From the NCBI GenBank assembly GCA_949825025.1, contig OX463778.1, positions 10,964,733 to 11,028,732 of the forward strand: a DNA stretch of 64,000 bases, given 5' to 3'. Both the position numbers and the translations under genes were made by a program. Below, piece by piece: positions 12,583 to 25,560 of the stretch. The notes below the pieces were generated by a model. It was not told the DNA's origin. It ran no database searches and saw only the letters and a list, made by a program, of their open reading frames with translations. Numbering within the stretch: the first letter of the stretch is position 1; each line of letters starts with the position of its first letter. Source of the stretch: Siphlonurus alternatus. Lineage: Eukaryota; Arthropoda; Insecta; Ephemeroptera; Siphlonuridae.

Positions 12583-14062
12583 AATAATAATAATAATTTT
12601 ATTTCGAAGTTAAAGGTTGCACAAGGCAACATACATCACGTCAAATGTCACAAGATACCAAAATATTAATAACTATACAAAAACAAATCACATATTATAC
12701 TGACAAACAAAACAGCCACAAATTTCATCATAAAAAAAAACACAAGCCTAGCATTGAAATTTAAATTATAGATTTAAACAATTCTCAGACAATTTATTAG
12801 CAAAGAAACTTTTAACAGAATAAAATTCTTTATCAATTAACACAGATTTAAGCTTAGCTTTAAAAACAGAATCAGATTCCAGATTTTTTAAACAAGAAGG
12901 AAGAAAATCATAAATTTTTGCACATTGAAAATGAGGATTCCCCTCAGCAAACACTGAACTCTGTTTTCCAACCCGAGGGTTGTTCCTATTTCTTGTATTA
13001 TAACAATGGACTGTATCAGCTATTATAAACAGCTCAGGATGATTCCTCTTAAACATTGCACAATGAACAATATACATGCATGGAACAGTTAAAATTTTAT
13101 TACTTTTGAAATGTGTAACACACGAATCTCTTTTTTTAAATTTTAACATTGTTCGTAAAGAACGCTTTTGTAAAATAAAAAGCTTATGAAGTAATTTATT
13201 AATTGATCCATAAAATATTATTCCATACGCCAAATGAGAGTAAACATAGGCATAATACACTGCAATTAATGATTCGTGTGATACAACATCCCTTATTGAA
13301 TACAAAACAAAATTTGCAGAGTTTATTTTCTTTTTAACACCCTCTACATGCAGAGTCCAATCTAAACTTTCATTAATATTTAAACCAAGAAATTTTATAT
13401 TATTGACCCTTTGAATTGATTTATTATTTAAATGAAAAAGGTAGCTACAAATTGGCACATTTCTTGGAGAGTGAAATTGCATATATGCAGTTTTATCTAT
13501 ATTTAGCAACAACTTATTGTGAATACACCATTGCTGCATTTCTCTAACAGTAATTTTTGTCTTAAAAATAAGTTCTTCCTCGGACTCTGCAGTAACAATG
13601 GCGGTTTTATCATCCGCATATTTTACAATTTTTGCATTAGTTATAAAATTTGGAAGGTCGTTTGTTCCTGTTCCATAAAGATTACATGATAGCTTTCCCC
13701 CTTGAGGAACGCCATGCAAAACTGGTAATAAATTAGATTTTATATTTAATTTCTGATTATTCTGCTCGTAATTTAACTCTACATATTGAAATCGATGTGT
13801 CAAATACGAATCAATTAACTTTAAGCTATTTTCATCAGAACCAATTTTTTTTAACTTTGATAAAATTACCCCTTTATCAAGGCAGTCAAAAGCTTTAGAC
13901 AAATCGAAAAAAATCGCTAAGCAATATTTTTTACTTTCAATTGCTTTATGGACTGAGTTCAATAAATCAAAAATCGCCGTGGCCGTTGACCGATTTTTAA
14001 CAAAACCGTGCTGATTTGGTGATATTAGATTGTTTGTTAATCTATGAGTCATTAATTGATTG
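12583..14062 (-). mobile_element. 5'-truncated non-LTR retrotransposon (LINE)
   Basis: On the - strand the element runs from about 14062 through a reverse transcriptase frame to a 3' end at about 12583. That end terminates in a short ATT/TAA microsatellite (AATAATAATAATAAT on the + strand), as in LINEs that end in simple repeats rather than poly(A). The 5' half (endonuclease and N-terminal part of the RT) is missing, the usual result of incomplete reverse transcription. No target-site duplication was established. Confidence 0.8.
12766..14052 (-). CDS. Reverse transcriptase of non-LTR retrotransposon, partial (5'-truncated)
   Basis: A 428-residue open frame without internal stops. It carries the LINE reverse transcriptase core: HGFVKNRST near residues 15-23; FFDLSKAFD at 48-56 with the first catalytic Asp at 50; GVPQGG at 114-119; and the YADD box at 145-148 (KYADDKTAIV) with the two metal-binding Asp. 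The thumb-like C-terminal region follows (FLGLNI, then a YSHLAYGI-type block), as usual for CR1/jockey/RTE-type elements; I cannot assign the clade. The ATG at 14052 is not a genuine start: the frame is open about 8 codons further upstream, to a TAG, and complete elements have an endonuclease domain before the RT. The absence of stops or frameshifts suggests a relatively recent insertion, but on its own it is immobile. Confidence 0.88.
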   Translation of the reverse strand: MTHRLTNNLISPNQHGFVKNRSTATAIFDLLNSVHKAIESKKYCLAIFFDLSKAFDCLDKGVILSKLKKIGSDENSLKLIDSYLTHRFQYVELNYEQNNQKLNIKSNLLPVLHGVPQGGKLSCNLYGTGTNDLPNFITNAKIVKYADDKTAIVTAESEEELIFKTKITVREMQQWCIHNKLLLNIDKTAYMQFHSPRNVPICSYLFHLNNKSIQRVNNIKFLGLNINESLDWTLHVEGVKKKINSANFVLYSIRDVVSHESLIAVYYAYVYSHLAYGIIFYGSINKLLHKLFILQKRSLRTMLKFKKRDSCVTHFKSNKILTVPCMYIVHCAMFKRNHPELFIIADTVHCYNTRNRNNPRVGKQSSVFAEGNPHFQCAKIYDFLPSCLKNLESDSVFKAKLKSVLIDKEFYSVKSFFANKLSENCLNL

Positions 14063-14141
14063 ATTGTTCTGCAGTTCTATAATGTTACTTTGAAATACGT
14101 TTATGTTAACCTTTACACCCTCAAGTAAAATATATATTTGA

Positions 14142-14508
14142 TTAAGGGTAAGATAACGCGAAACATCGATTGTTGTAGTCCCATTTGAATAACATGTAAA
14201 CCTTAGCAACCTCATAATAATTCTGAATTTTTTTTTAGAGACAGTTCTTAGCACCAAAAAAAATGTGGAAAAAATTTCAAAACAATCGGACGATCCAATT
14301 TCTTTGAATTTTTATTTTTTTTTTTTAATTTTTAGTATAGGGCTTTACCATGGAGACCTAAACTAATAAATCAATTTAAAAAATTGGATCGTCCGATTGT
14401 TTTGAAATTTTCTCTAAAAAAAATCAGAATTATTATGAGGTTGCTAAGGTTTACATGTTAATCAAATGGGACTTCAACAATCGATGTTTCGCGTTATCTT
14501 ACCCTTAA
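14142..14508. mobile_element. Fold-back MITE, family B copy 1
   Basis: TTAAGGGTAAGATAACGCGA at the left end and its inverse TCGCGTTATCTTACCCTTAA-type right end, with TTAA on both sides. The arms are about 160 bp (CATCGATTGTTGTAGTCCCA and ACATGTAAACCTTAGCAACC are mirrored near 14430-14490). The A/T-rich centre contains TATAGGGCTTTACCATGG. There is no coding capacity. It lies about 80 bp beyond the 5' truncation of the LINE. Other copies are at 37435 and 58583. Confidence 0.8.
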
Positions 14509-15560
14509 TAAAATTTATTTATGCCAAACATAAACACTGAGAAATTAATAGTTAAGTTTTGAAGTATACTTTAATCTACATGGTGGAGAACCATATATTA
14601 TACAGTATGAATCTTACATTAATTTTGATTAATTTTACGCATGCATGACAAGTATGCAAGTCTATTTATAAATGCAAGCTATTAAAATTTAAAGTGGCTC
14701 TCTATTAATCACATACACGTAAATTTAAGGTAAGATTTAGCATTGATTTTCATTACACGTAGGCATATTTCAATGTACATTATTGCAAATTTGCAACTTT
14801 CGTATCGCCATTTTTCATAATATTTTTGTATTTCTATGACATTCCTTTCCCCTCAAGTTAGCACACAAGCTGTACATCAGAGATGTCTTACAAGTTTGAA
14901 TATAAAATTTATATAATATACGTATTGCTAGTTTTTTTTACAAGTACATACATTTTTATGTACCTACCACCCTTTCCCCTCAAATCCAGGTAAAAACACG
15001 TAGTGACGTCAAAGATGTCATGTAAGTTTGAATAAATCTAACAACTTTGCTGTGCCTCAGTTTGTATTTTATTTGTATCCGACATTTAAGGGACAATTTT
15101 CGTCAATGTTACGTTCGGTTGCACTCTCTCTAGTGGATCGTTTTCCAGTAGCTTACCTTCGTGAGCGGAGCGCCAGCAACAGAATACACTGGAAAATGTG
15201 GAGTCCATATATATAGTTGTTTGCTGTTTTTGTTTACGAGGGAAAATAGCATAGCAGGTATACGGACGGTCAGGAGGGTAGAAAAGAGAAAGTGGAGGTC
15301 CAACTACTATGGCATTAGATAGGAGAAATGACAAAAAAAAATTAAATAAAATAGTTTTGATTGTTCTATATTGATGCGATTTTTTTTATGCTATCTATCG
15401 TTTATTGGTATTTTTACAATTTTTTAAACCTGATTTATTTTGTTTAATAAAGTAAAAAAAATCAAGATGTAATTTGTTTATACTAGTCTGTGCATTCTGG
15501 TCCTCCATAGGGCAGCCCAACTTACAGGGGTATGACGTCAGCGCAATCAACTCTATATAT
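14509..15560. other. Intergenic DNA, nothing recognised
   Basis: AT-rich. Overlapping + and - frames at 15028-15334 lack coding features. A GC-poor stretch leads into the giant palindrome. Confidence 0.45.
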
Positions 15561-17105
15561 AGTGCAGGGAATAACAACATTCATCGGGCGTTTTTTGAAG
15601 AAATCACCAAAATTTCAGGGTTGATAGGGATCATCACAAGGATCATTTTTATAAGGGGGGCAGAGTTGAGGTCACTTCCGGTTGACCTGTGGTGACCTCC
15701 GAAGTTTACCCCTTTCCCGTCCTGGCTTTTATTTTTTTGCGGCTTTATGGTTGCCCGGAGGAAGAAAACTGTTATGACAAAAAAGTTTTATTACATTATA
15801 AGCTACTTTGTAAAAAAAATTTGGCTGACCGGATGTGCATAGTTACAAAATGGCGGCCACAAATATGGCGCATGGGGCGTTAATGACACCACGTTTTCTT
15901 GAATTACTTAACATATAAGCAATTACGAGCTAAAAGGTTCGTACAAAGCCTTTTCTAAATAATTTTATCTTTAATATCGTAGTACTTTCATCTTCCTAAC
16001 GACATTACTTCTCGAGATATACCTCCAAACGTAACCACAGAGCGGGCCACGCGTAGCTCTCGCGCTATGTTTACAATGCAAACACAGGGAAGAAAGCTTC
16101 CAAAGCTGCATAGTGAAATACAACAATTCTTAAAATAATTGTTTTATATTGTTTTCATGATATTTATTAAATATTGATTAATTATTCAAATAATAATAAT
16201 TAATTAAATAATATAATTAATCTCTGTAAAAATTTGCATATATTGGTGAAAATTATTTTTTAACCTGTAAGCATTATAACACTTGCTGTAGGGAAACCGT
16301 ACTTTAATGAACTTAATGCATTATATAATAAATAATAGCAATATAATATATCATTCATTATATAATAAATAATAGCAATATAATATATCATTCATTATAT
16401 ACACATGCAGCTATATAATATATATGTACAATATATTATGTATATTAATTTCATAATCATAATACAATATGATACTAAATTGAAACATAAATAATTTACG
16501 TGATTTCAAATAAATTCTTTTTATTTGTCTAATTCAAAGTAAGTGTATACATTTTTATTTACTTATACAGAGTTAATTACATATTTGATACATCATATAA
16601 TTTTATTATAGAATATGCGGTATAAAATAAGAATCTTCATTTTTATATTTATCATATTACACGTGCATGCGCGTGAACTGCAAATGTAAGCTGATCAAGT
16701 GAGAACAAGGGAATTTTATGTCATGGCATACTGTGATATTTGACAATGTTTTACTGTGCATGGTTTTCCTTCGTCGATCCAAGGAAATAACGGGGCAGTT
16801 CCTAACACAATTAGGCCACGGCCGCTTCCTTACCTATCCTAAAATCGCCATCCATTCACTTTACTCCTCTCATCCTAAGGGTTGTCGGACCACCGAGGGT
16901 TCCGATTCTTATACTCTTAGCTTGAGAAGGCAAGTTAGGCATTCGGGAAAATAATTAATATAAATATACATACGAGTATTATGTGTGTGCGTGTGTGCTG
17001 ACCTGAGTTCAACAACAACCCTTAAATCGATATTATCTTCAAATTTATTGTATTGTATAGCTAGGTACATAATTTTAATATTGTAATATACGTGGTATTG
17101 AGAAG
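15561..17105. repeat. Giant palindrome, left arm (about 1.55 kb)
   Basis: From AGTGCAGGGAATAAC to GGTATTGAGAAG this segment is reverse-complementary to 17522-19032, with roughly 95% identity by eye. Landmarks matched in inverse order include GAGGTCACTTCCGGTTGACC (15669), AAAATGGCGGCCACAAATAT (15847), ACGTTTGGAGGTATATCTCG on the opposite strand (16025), GTGAGAACAAGGGAATTTTA (16699), and ACCTGAGTTCAACAACAACC (17001). A 78-residue open frame (16718-16954) exists in this arm and, inverted, in the other. I recognise no domain in it. Confidence 0.9.
16321..16394. repeat. 37-bp tandem duplication present only in the left arm
   Basis: The unit starting TTATATAATAAATAATAGCA is present twice in direct orientation at 16321 and 16358. 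The corresponding position of the right arm (about 18218-18265) has a single copy. This accounts for most of the 34-bp length difference between the arms. Confidence 0.85.
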
Positions 17106-17521
17106 AAAAACAGCGAAATATTATGATTTTCTTTACGAAATACAATATAAAGAATAACACATGTATTCATTGTTTAAAAAGTGTTAATTCATAAAGAATA
17201 TTATGATGTAAAAGAATGTTTTCAGTGATGATATAAAACAGCATATTATACAGATTAAGAAAAAAATATTGGACAATATTCATAACAATGTATGGGATAT
17301 AGTAAAAGATAGTATAATTGTGCAAATCTTGCGATTCAAATTTGTATCTTAATTATATACATAAATAGTGCGAAAATCTGGGAACATGACAAGCTTCTTT
17401 GTGCTTCGATTTATTATATAAATTAAGCATATAAAACTTGACAAGATCTATTGCAAGTAAGTAATAAAAGATTTTTTAATATTACATAGCTATTTTTTCG
17501 GAAATTTTTTACCTTAATTAA
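17106..17521. other. Central loop of the giant palindrome
   Basis: 416 bp of unique AT-rich sequence between the two arms. No open frame of note and no inverted partner. Its presence shows the structure is an interrupted inverted repeat rather than a perfect back-to-back palindrome. Confidence 0.8.
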
Positions 17522-19032
17522 CTTCTCAATACCAAATTAAAATAATAAAATTATGTATCTAGCTATACAATAAATTTGAAGATAATATCGATTTAAGGGT
17601 TGTTGTTGAACTCAGGTCAGCACACACGCACACACATAATACTCGTATGTATATTTATATTAATTATTTTCCCGAATGCCTAACTTGCCTTCTCAAGCTA
17701 GGAGTATAAGAATCGGAACCCTCGGTGGTCCGACAACCCTTAGGATGAGAGGAGTAAAGTGAATGGATGGCGATTTTAGGTAGGTAAGGAAGCGGCCGTG
17801 GCCTTAATTGTGTTAGGAACTGCCCCGTTATTTCCTTGGATCGACGAAGGAAAACCATGCACAGTAAAACATTGTCAAATATCACAGTATGCCATGACAT
17901 AAAATTCCCTTGTTCTCACTTGATCAGCTTACATTTGCAGTTCACGCGCATGCACGTGTAATATGATAAATATAAAAATGAAGATTCTTATTTTATACCG
18001 TATATTCTATAATAAAATTATATGATGTATCAAATATGTAATTAACTCTGTATAAGTAAATAAAAATTTATACACTTACTTTGAATTAGACAAATAAAAA
18101 GAATTTATTTGAAATCACGTAAATTTTTTTTGTTTTAATTTAGTATCATATTGTATTATGATTATGAAATTAATATACATAATATATTGTACATATATAT
18201 TATATAGCTGCATGTGTATATATAATGAATGATATATTATATTGCTATTATTTATTATATAATGCATTAAGTTCATTAAAGTACGGTTTCCCTACAGCAT
18301 GTGTTATAATGCTTACAGGTTAAAAAATAATTTTCACCAATATATGCAAATTTTTACAGAGATTAATTATATTATTTAATTAATTATTATTATTTGGATA
18401 ATTAATCAATATTTAATAAATATCATGAAAACAATATAAAACAATTATTTTAAGAATTGTTGTATTTCACTATGCAGCTTTGGAAGCTTTCTTCCCTGTG
18501 TTTGCATTGTAAACATAGCGCGAGAGGCTACGCGTGGCCCGCTCTGTGGTTACGTTTGGAGGTATATCTCGAGAAGTAATGTCGTTAGGAAGATGAAAGT
18601 ACTACGATATTAAAGATAAAATTATTTAGAAAAGGCTTTGTACGAACCTTTTAGCTCGTAATTGCTTATATGTTAAGTAATTCAAGAAAACGTGGTGTAA
18701 TTAACGCCCCGTGCGCCATATTTGTGGCCGCCATTTTGTAACTATGCACATCCGGTCAGCCAAATTTTTTTACAAAGTAGCTTATAATGTAATAAAACTT
18801 TTTTGTCATAACAGTTTTCTTCCTCCGGGCAACCATAAAGCCGCAAAAAAATAAAAGCCAGGACGGGAAAGGGGTAAACTTCGGAGGTCACCACAGGTCA
18901 ACCGGAAGTGACCTCAACTCTGCCCCCCTTATAAAAATGATCCTTGTAATGATCCCTATCAACCCTGAAATTTTGGTGATTTCTTCAAGAAACGCCCAAT
19001 CAAGCTGATATTTTGTCGTTATTCCCCGCACT
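17522..19032. repeat. Giant palindrome, right arm (about 1.51 kb)
   Basis: Inverse complement of 15561-17105. The outer end reads GGGTTGATAGG-type sequence inverted at 18955-18970 and finishes at CCCCGCACT. Differences from the left arm are scattered substitutions, small indels and the missing 37-bp repeat. Both arms have therefore diverged since the inverted repeat formed, or since they were last homogenised. The frame at 17900-17664 (-) is the counterpart of the left-arm frame, with an offsetting pair of single-base indels in the middle. Confidence 0.9.
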
Positions 19033-20976
19033 AATATTTTAACATGGCATAGAACTTTTACCTCTGCATTTGCATATATAGTGTTTTATACGATATATAT
19101 GTGTATATACAATAAGTATAGAATCTGCAGCTTTGCATGCATTGTAATTTGGTCATATGAGTTCTATAGAGAGTACAGAGCAATGGGACTAAGCCAGAAA
19201 TTGTTGGAATTTTTACCCCTATTGTTGAAATCTTTAAATGTCTCCAACTTAAAAAATTCAAATGTGCTTTCTGGGGTAAAAAAAAATGAGCTCGTTTCAA
19301 TGATAATGTCAAAATTGGTATATAATTTCTTAACGTAGTAAGGGTCAACATCTCGTTAGGGGTTGTTTTTATCAAATTTTAAATCACACCATTAGATTCA
19401 ACGTGTTTTGAAACCTAGAAATAAAATTTGGTGCTATCGGACAAAATTTTTCAATCAACTTAATTTAACATGGAAATCCCATAAAGAAGTAATGCAAATC
19501 GTGAATCCACCCCTATAAAAAGGCATGAAAGATTGATCTTAAAAAAATTCTAATACAAGTAAAAAAAAAAAAAAATACAACCCTTGGCTTAAGGTATGCC
19601 AAATTTCAACTTTCTAGCTGAAAGTCCTTCCGCCGAAAATTTAGCGTATACGATCGGAACACCATTTCTGGCTGAGTCTGTGTATTACAGTGATAATCGA
19701 CGGGTGTGCTAATTATTCACTATGCAAAGGTAATAGATTATTCAAGTACCAATTACGTTAAGTTCAGTTTACTAATACTAATACAATGTTTGCTGAATTA
19801 CATGGCAGAGAGATACTATCTATAATAATATTAATAATATATACTCTTTGGTACTCGAGGCGCTATAGAACATTATCTATTATCAATAAATCGGTTATAT
19901 TTGACAGTATTATGTATAAAACGTGTCCATCAAAGCCTTCTACTCGCCATGGTTGTAACAAACCATTGTTTATAATGTCTGTCGCATGAAGCCTTTTTTA
20001 TAGTTAAACGTGGGACGCTACATTGCCTGATTTCGCCACCCGTGCACAGAACGTAATGGCAGTTTTGGCGCTAGTAGACACACCAATTTTCAAAAATCAT
20101 AATTAACAGTAATTTTTCATAAGTTAACATGTAAATCAACAACTGTCCCATGGTTTTTCACTCATTGGACAGACATTACTAACAATACTTTATTTATAAA
20201 TAAAGTATTGTTGTATCGAGCAGAAGACTTTGGTGTCCATAAGCTAATGTTCACCTGCATGGACTGAAAATAACGTAGGTTTGAAATTTTCTCCGTGTAT
20301 ATGAGAATGAGAAGAGATGGTTGTGAAAACGTGGTGCCAAAACTCGGCATATTACCGAGCATGCAGCCGTACCATTTGAATGCACATTAGCCCTGATTTG
20401 ATTAGCACGCATCAATGAACGCGGACGTGTTTCTCATACACATACCATAAATAGCTTTTTTTTTACAATAATAAAACGACTTTGAACTTTTTAAAGAGAA
20501 GGGAGCGGATTATCGTGTGAAATTTTTATATTATGCATACAAAAATGTTTTAATTCTATCGTCCAACAAATTCTATCTCGCTATATATAAAATACCACAA
20601 ATAACTTTTTAATTTATCACGAAGTTTGGTATAAAATAAAAAAAAATGTTTTAAATTCTTACATAAATAGTTTATGTTATAAAATTTTTCAATAAAGTTG
20701 GTGAGTTAAATAATAAGCTGTGTTTGAAGGGGTTTAAATTAAATTCCGCGATGAGGGTTGAAGATGCTGCTGCTGGTCTTATGTATTGATTTTACAATTA
20801 ACGGCGCGAGAACCAGCCGGTAAATCGTGACTGTGGTGCAGAGAATGCTGCTGCTGCGGACCTTTTTAACAAATCAATACGACACACGCCGGGCTATTTA
20901 CTTCCTGAAGAGGTTTTATCACGCTTCATAACAAAAATCATGGTACATATATAGCGTAGCTGGGTTTTGAACCCCC
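19033..20976. other. Intergenic DNA, nothing recognised
   Basis: Short frames at 19058-19375 (-), 19081-19338 (+), 19786-19989 (+) and 20162-20362 (-) show no domain or splice context. GATGCTGCTGCTGGTC near 20762 and AATGCTGCTGCTGCGG near 20846 are a direct GCTGCTG-rich repeat. Confidence 0.45.
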
Positions 20977-21319
20977 TTAAAGGGATACAGACCTCAAATT
21001 ACATATTAGACAGTCAGTAAGTGTTGTTAGAGTATATGTATAATCAACATTCGCATCATTTTTCTCCACGCGGGTTGCAAGCGTGCGAAATTGCGGAGCA
21101 AAGTAAAAAATTTAGTCTTTGCCTACGTAACAAAGTCCTTGCGTACGTCACAACTCAATGCTAATCGGGGCGGGCTGTGAGCTGTGACGTCAGCAAGGAC
21201 TTTCTTTATAGCGCAACTTCGCATGGTCGCACCGCGTGCGGATAAAAATAGTGCGAATGTTGATTAACACTTGTTTTGGTGTCTGTCTAATTTATAATTT
21301 GAGGCCTGTAACTCTTTAA
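20977..21319. mobile_element. Fold-back MITE, family H copy 1 (TTAA ends)
   Basis: The left end TTAAAGGGATACAGACCTCA and the right end TGAGGCCTGTAACTCTTTAA are inverse, with TTAA flanks. Inner inverse blocks include AATCAACATTCGCA (21050) / TGCGAATGTTGATT (21251) and the GC-rich GCGTGCGAAATTGC / GCAACTTCGCA pair. There is no ORF. Its termini resemble the element at 60998-61426 in the PRCC intron. Confidence 0.75.
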
Positions 21320-21935
21320 GACATTTTGCACCTTTAACAATTTTTATCTGCCATATTTAAGGTTCTTAAAAATTCAAAAAAATTATAAACTGCATGTTTA
21401 ATGCAATGTAGTTTATTATATAATAATTTTAGTTCCATATCACAGCATTCCTTTGAGTAAAATATAAATATATATATATATATATATATATTATGGGTGG
21501 CCGGCCATGATTTTAAATGGCCGAGTGACTTTTTTTTTTAGCAAAATGGCTGTCATAAACTTGTTTTTATTAATAATATTTTTTTTATTTTTTTTTCCCA
21601 GTAAAAAGGCAAAAGGGTATTGAAATTGTAATTTTTATGGAAAGGAGGATTTGGTTAATGAATTACAATTTATTATTTAACTTTTTATACTTTTAAGAAA
21701 CATAAAAGCAGACCGGAAACCGGGCACTTCATTTCCGGGTTGTAAAATAAAACCGGGCTACGCACTGTATAAATATATCTATAATCAAAAAGATATAACA
21801 TCCTTCCCCTATGAAGCCAAATTTACCACAGATGTGACTCCGTGGTCAGTCCTCCTTTAATTAAACACGATAATTTACATTGAAGTATCCTCATTAGACA
21901 ACTTTACACAAGTAGTAAAATTAGATACAGATAGT
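21320..21935. other. AT-rich DNA with short TA tract
   Basis: A TA dinucleotide run lies at about 21468-21491. CCGGAAACCGGGCACTTC (21713) followed by CATTTCCGGGTTG forms a short inverted repeat. Nothing else was recognised. Confidence 0.45.
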
Positions 21936-23705
<1,770 letters not shown>

Positions 23706-24091
23706 GGCGCAGTTCATTGACCGGTTCTCGTTAGATCACCGAAGTCAAGCTACGTCGAGCGTGGTTAGTACTTGGATGGGTGACCGTTTCAAGTAAAAAA
23801 TACGCTGCTCCCTCCCTGGGGTAAATTCGTCTCGCTTTCCACCCAGTGCAGTGATGCACTTGTGTGTGGTTCTCCAGGCTTTGGACATCGCTTTGGTCCA
23901 TTGAGAAAAAGTAAAGGTGTCCGTCCTGACTGAGGTTTTCCACGGTTCCCTCAGTCTCACCTCAGCGAATGCTGGGACGCGTAAGCATGCAGGCCGTGGC
24001 CACTATCCGTTCCCTACTTTATATCCCTACCCAGTACCCCACCGCGAGCTGTAAGCTCTTAGGGGTGTATCCTTGTAAAAAAAAAAAAAAA
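23706..24091 (+). mobile_element. 5S-rRNA-derived SINE with poly(A) tail
   Basis: The head (about 23715-23795) resembles eukaryotic 5S rRNA, including GGTTAGTACTTGGATGGGTG (the 5S GGTTAGTACTTGGATGGGAGACC block with the internal promoter) preceded by AGATCACCGAAGTCAAGC. A body follows with CACCCAGTGCAGTGATGC. Next comes a hairpin module, CTGAGGTTTTCCACGG then TTCCCTCAG, with GCGAATGCTGGGA and GCAGGCCGTGGCC. It resembles a conserved central domain of many invertebrate SINEs (family knowledge, recalled). It ends in a 15-base A run at 24077. Length is 386 bp. Transcription would be by RNA polymerase III from the 5S-like internal promoter, with mobilisation by a LINE in trans. Confidence 0.85.
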
Positions 24092-25184
24092 TATTAATAT
24101 ATATATAAATATAATCAGGCGCGGATCCAGAAACAAATTATTATCAAATTATTTTTATTTCAAGCATATGATTAGATATGATGAGCCACATAAAAATACA
24201 ATAATATATTTTATTTTTTTATCGAAAAAAAAAAAAAAGTTTCGATGCTTACTATCCTAAAAATCATAATATTAATTCTTTCAAAATAATACATCTTTGT
24301 TTATTTACCGTTTCTCTCCCTTCTATTCAATTTAAAATACAATGGAATGTTGAGGCGCACTCGCAACGGTAGAGCAGGAGCATTCATCACGGCACGGCTG
24401 CCCTTCATATTTCTTTCTTTGCCTTGAGCTTTTGCTCTCTGAGTTATAGGGGCATTTTTTTAACTGCAATAACTTATCATATAATTACTGTATTCACAAA
24501 TTAATCAGACTAGGAAATAGATAAACATAATTATAATGACTGTTGCTCATTTAAAAACGGTTAATCTTATTATTTCCTTTGAAATGTTGGAATTAAAATC
24601 ACCCAATCTCGGACATCATTTACTAAAGACTGGTAGTGACATCTCTTTTCATTCTACTTGCATATTTTCATAGCGACAGACCTTAAAGGATTTTTTCTTG
24701 ATTTTGATCTCATTTTTCGCGTCTTTCTTTTATATACTTAATATGCTCTCAACTCGTACATATTATTAAGTCCTCAAGATTAATCCCAAAATTTACGTAA
24801 TTTTTGCTGAAATTTTTGCTTCTGATTATATACAGATAAGAAACAAAGTTAGTCAGAAAAGCACAATTTTACAAGCGTAATCTAATGCTTAATAATATAA
24901 TTATGTATAAATAATTGTCATTGTTTCTTTATTTCATCAGTAACTCCTCCTGCTGTTATCACAGGGTGAGAGAGAATTACTTTTATTGAGCGCACTGCCA
25001 CGCCCCCTGTCGTCTGCAGCTGACAGACAAATTGGTCCCAGACTTATCTCAGGTCTTCACAACGTCTTCAAGTAAAGCTGCTGACGTGCTGAGATTCGCA
25101 TCATTCGTAAAGCACTTGTAAGATATATGGCGAGGATTTGCAGGATGATCTCCGTCTTACTGTGGGAACCAAGGTCAGGAGAGT
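24092..25184. other. Intergenic DNA, nothing recognised
   Basis: AT-rich. A slightly GC-rich stretch near 24985-25150 has no coding signature that can be supported. Confidence 0.45.
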
Positions 25185-25560
25185 CGTGGGACCTCTCCAG
25201 TATACGGGTCTTTCACCATACGTCATAAGACAATATGACGTCACGATTGTGTACGCAAAACATCGTCAGCGGCATAGCAGATACGTCCTAAAGTTGATCT
25301 CGAAATTAATTTCTCTTGGCTATATTCACATTATTTTTCGCCGAATTTTCTTTCATAAATGGTGACAAGAAGAACCAATGTTATTGAAGAAAAATATTTG
25401 GTGACCAAAACTATTATTAAAAAAGAGATGTTGTGAGTTACGACGCACAGCATATACAATAGGAAATTAAGGTTTTCTGCCTACATCCCGAATATCTTTC
25501 GAGCGGTTTCGGGCATCTCCGTGGTTCCCAAAACGTAAACATGAAACTCCCGTATAGCTC
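25185..25560 (-). repeat. Dispersed repeat, copy 2 (inverse of about 4640-4985)
   Basis: Reverse complement of the repeat at 4640-4985. Shared landmarks include CGTCAGCGGCATAGCAGATAC (split by one mismatch), TTTGGTGACCAAAACTATTA, TTTTCTGCCTACATCCCGAA and GGCATCTCCGTG. It is more complete at one end than copy 1. Class unknown. Confidence 0.6.

Noticed and set aside
15561..19032. Assembly or sequencing chimera as the sole explanation of the giant palindrome
   Set aside because: The arms differ by many substitutions, small indels and a one-sided 37-bp duplication, and they are separated by a unique loop. A read-through artefact would give identical arms.
23715..23795. Functional 5S rRNA gene
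   Set aside because: The 5S-like block lacks the correct 5' and 3' ends and runs straight into a SINE body with a poly(A) tail. Two other copies share the same fusion.
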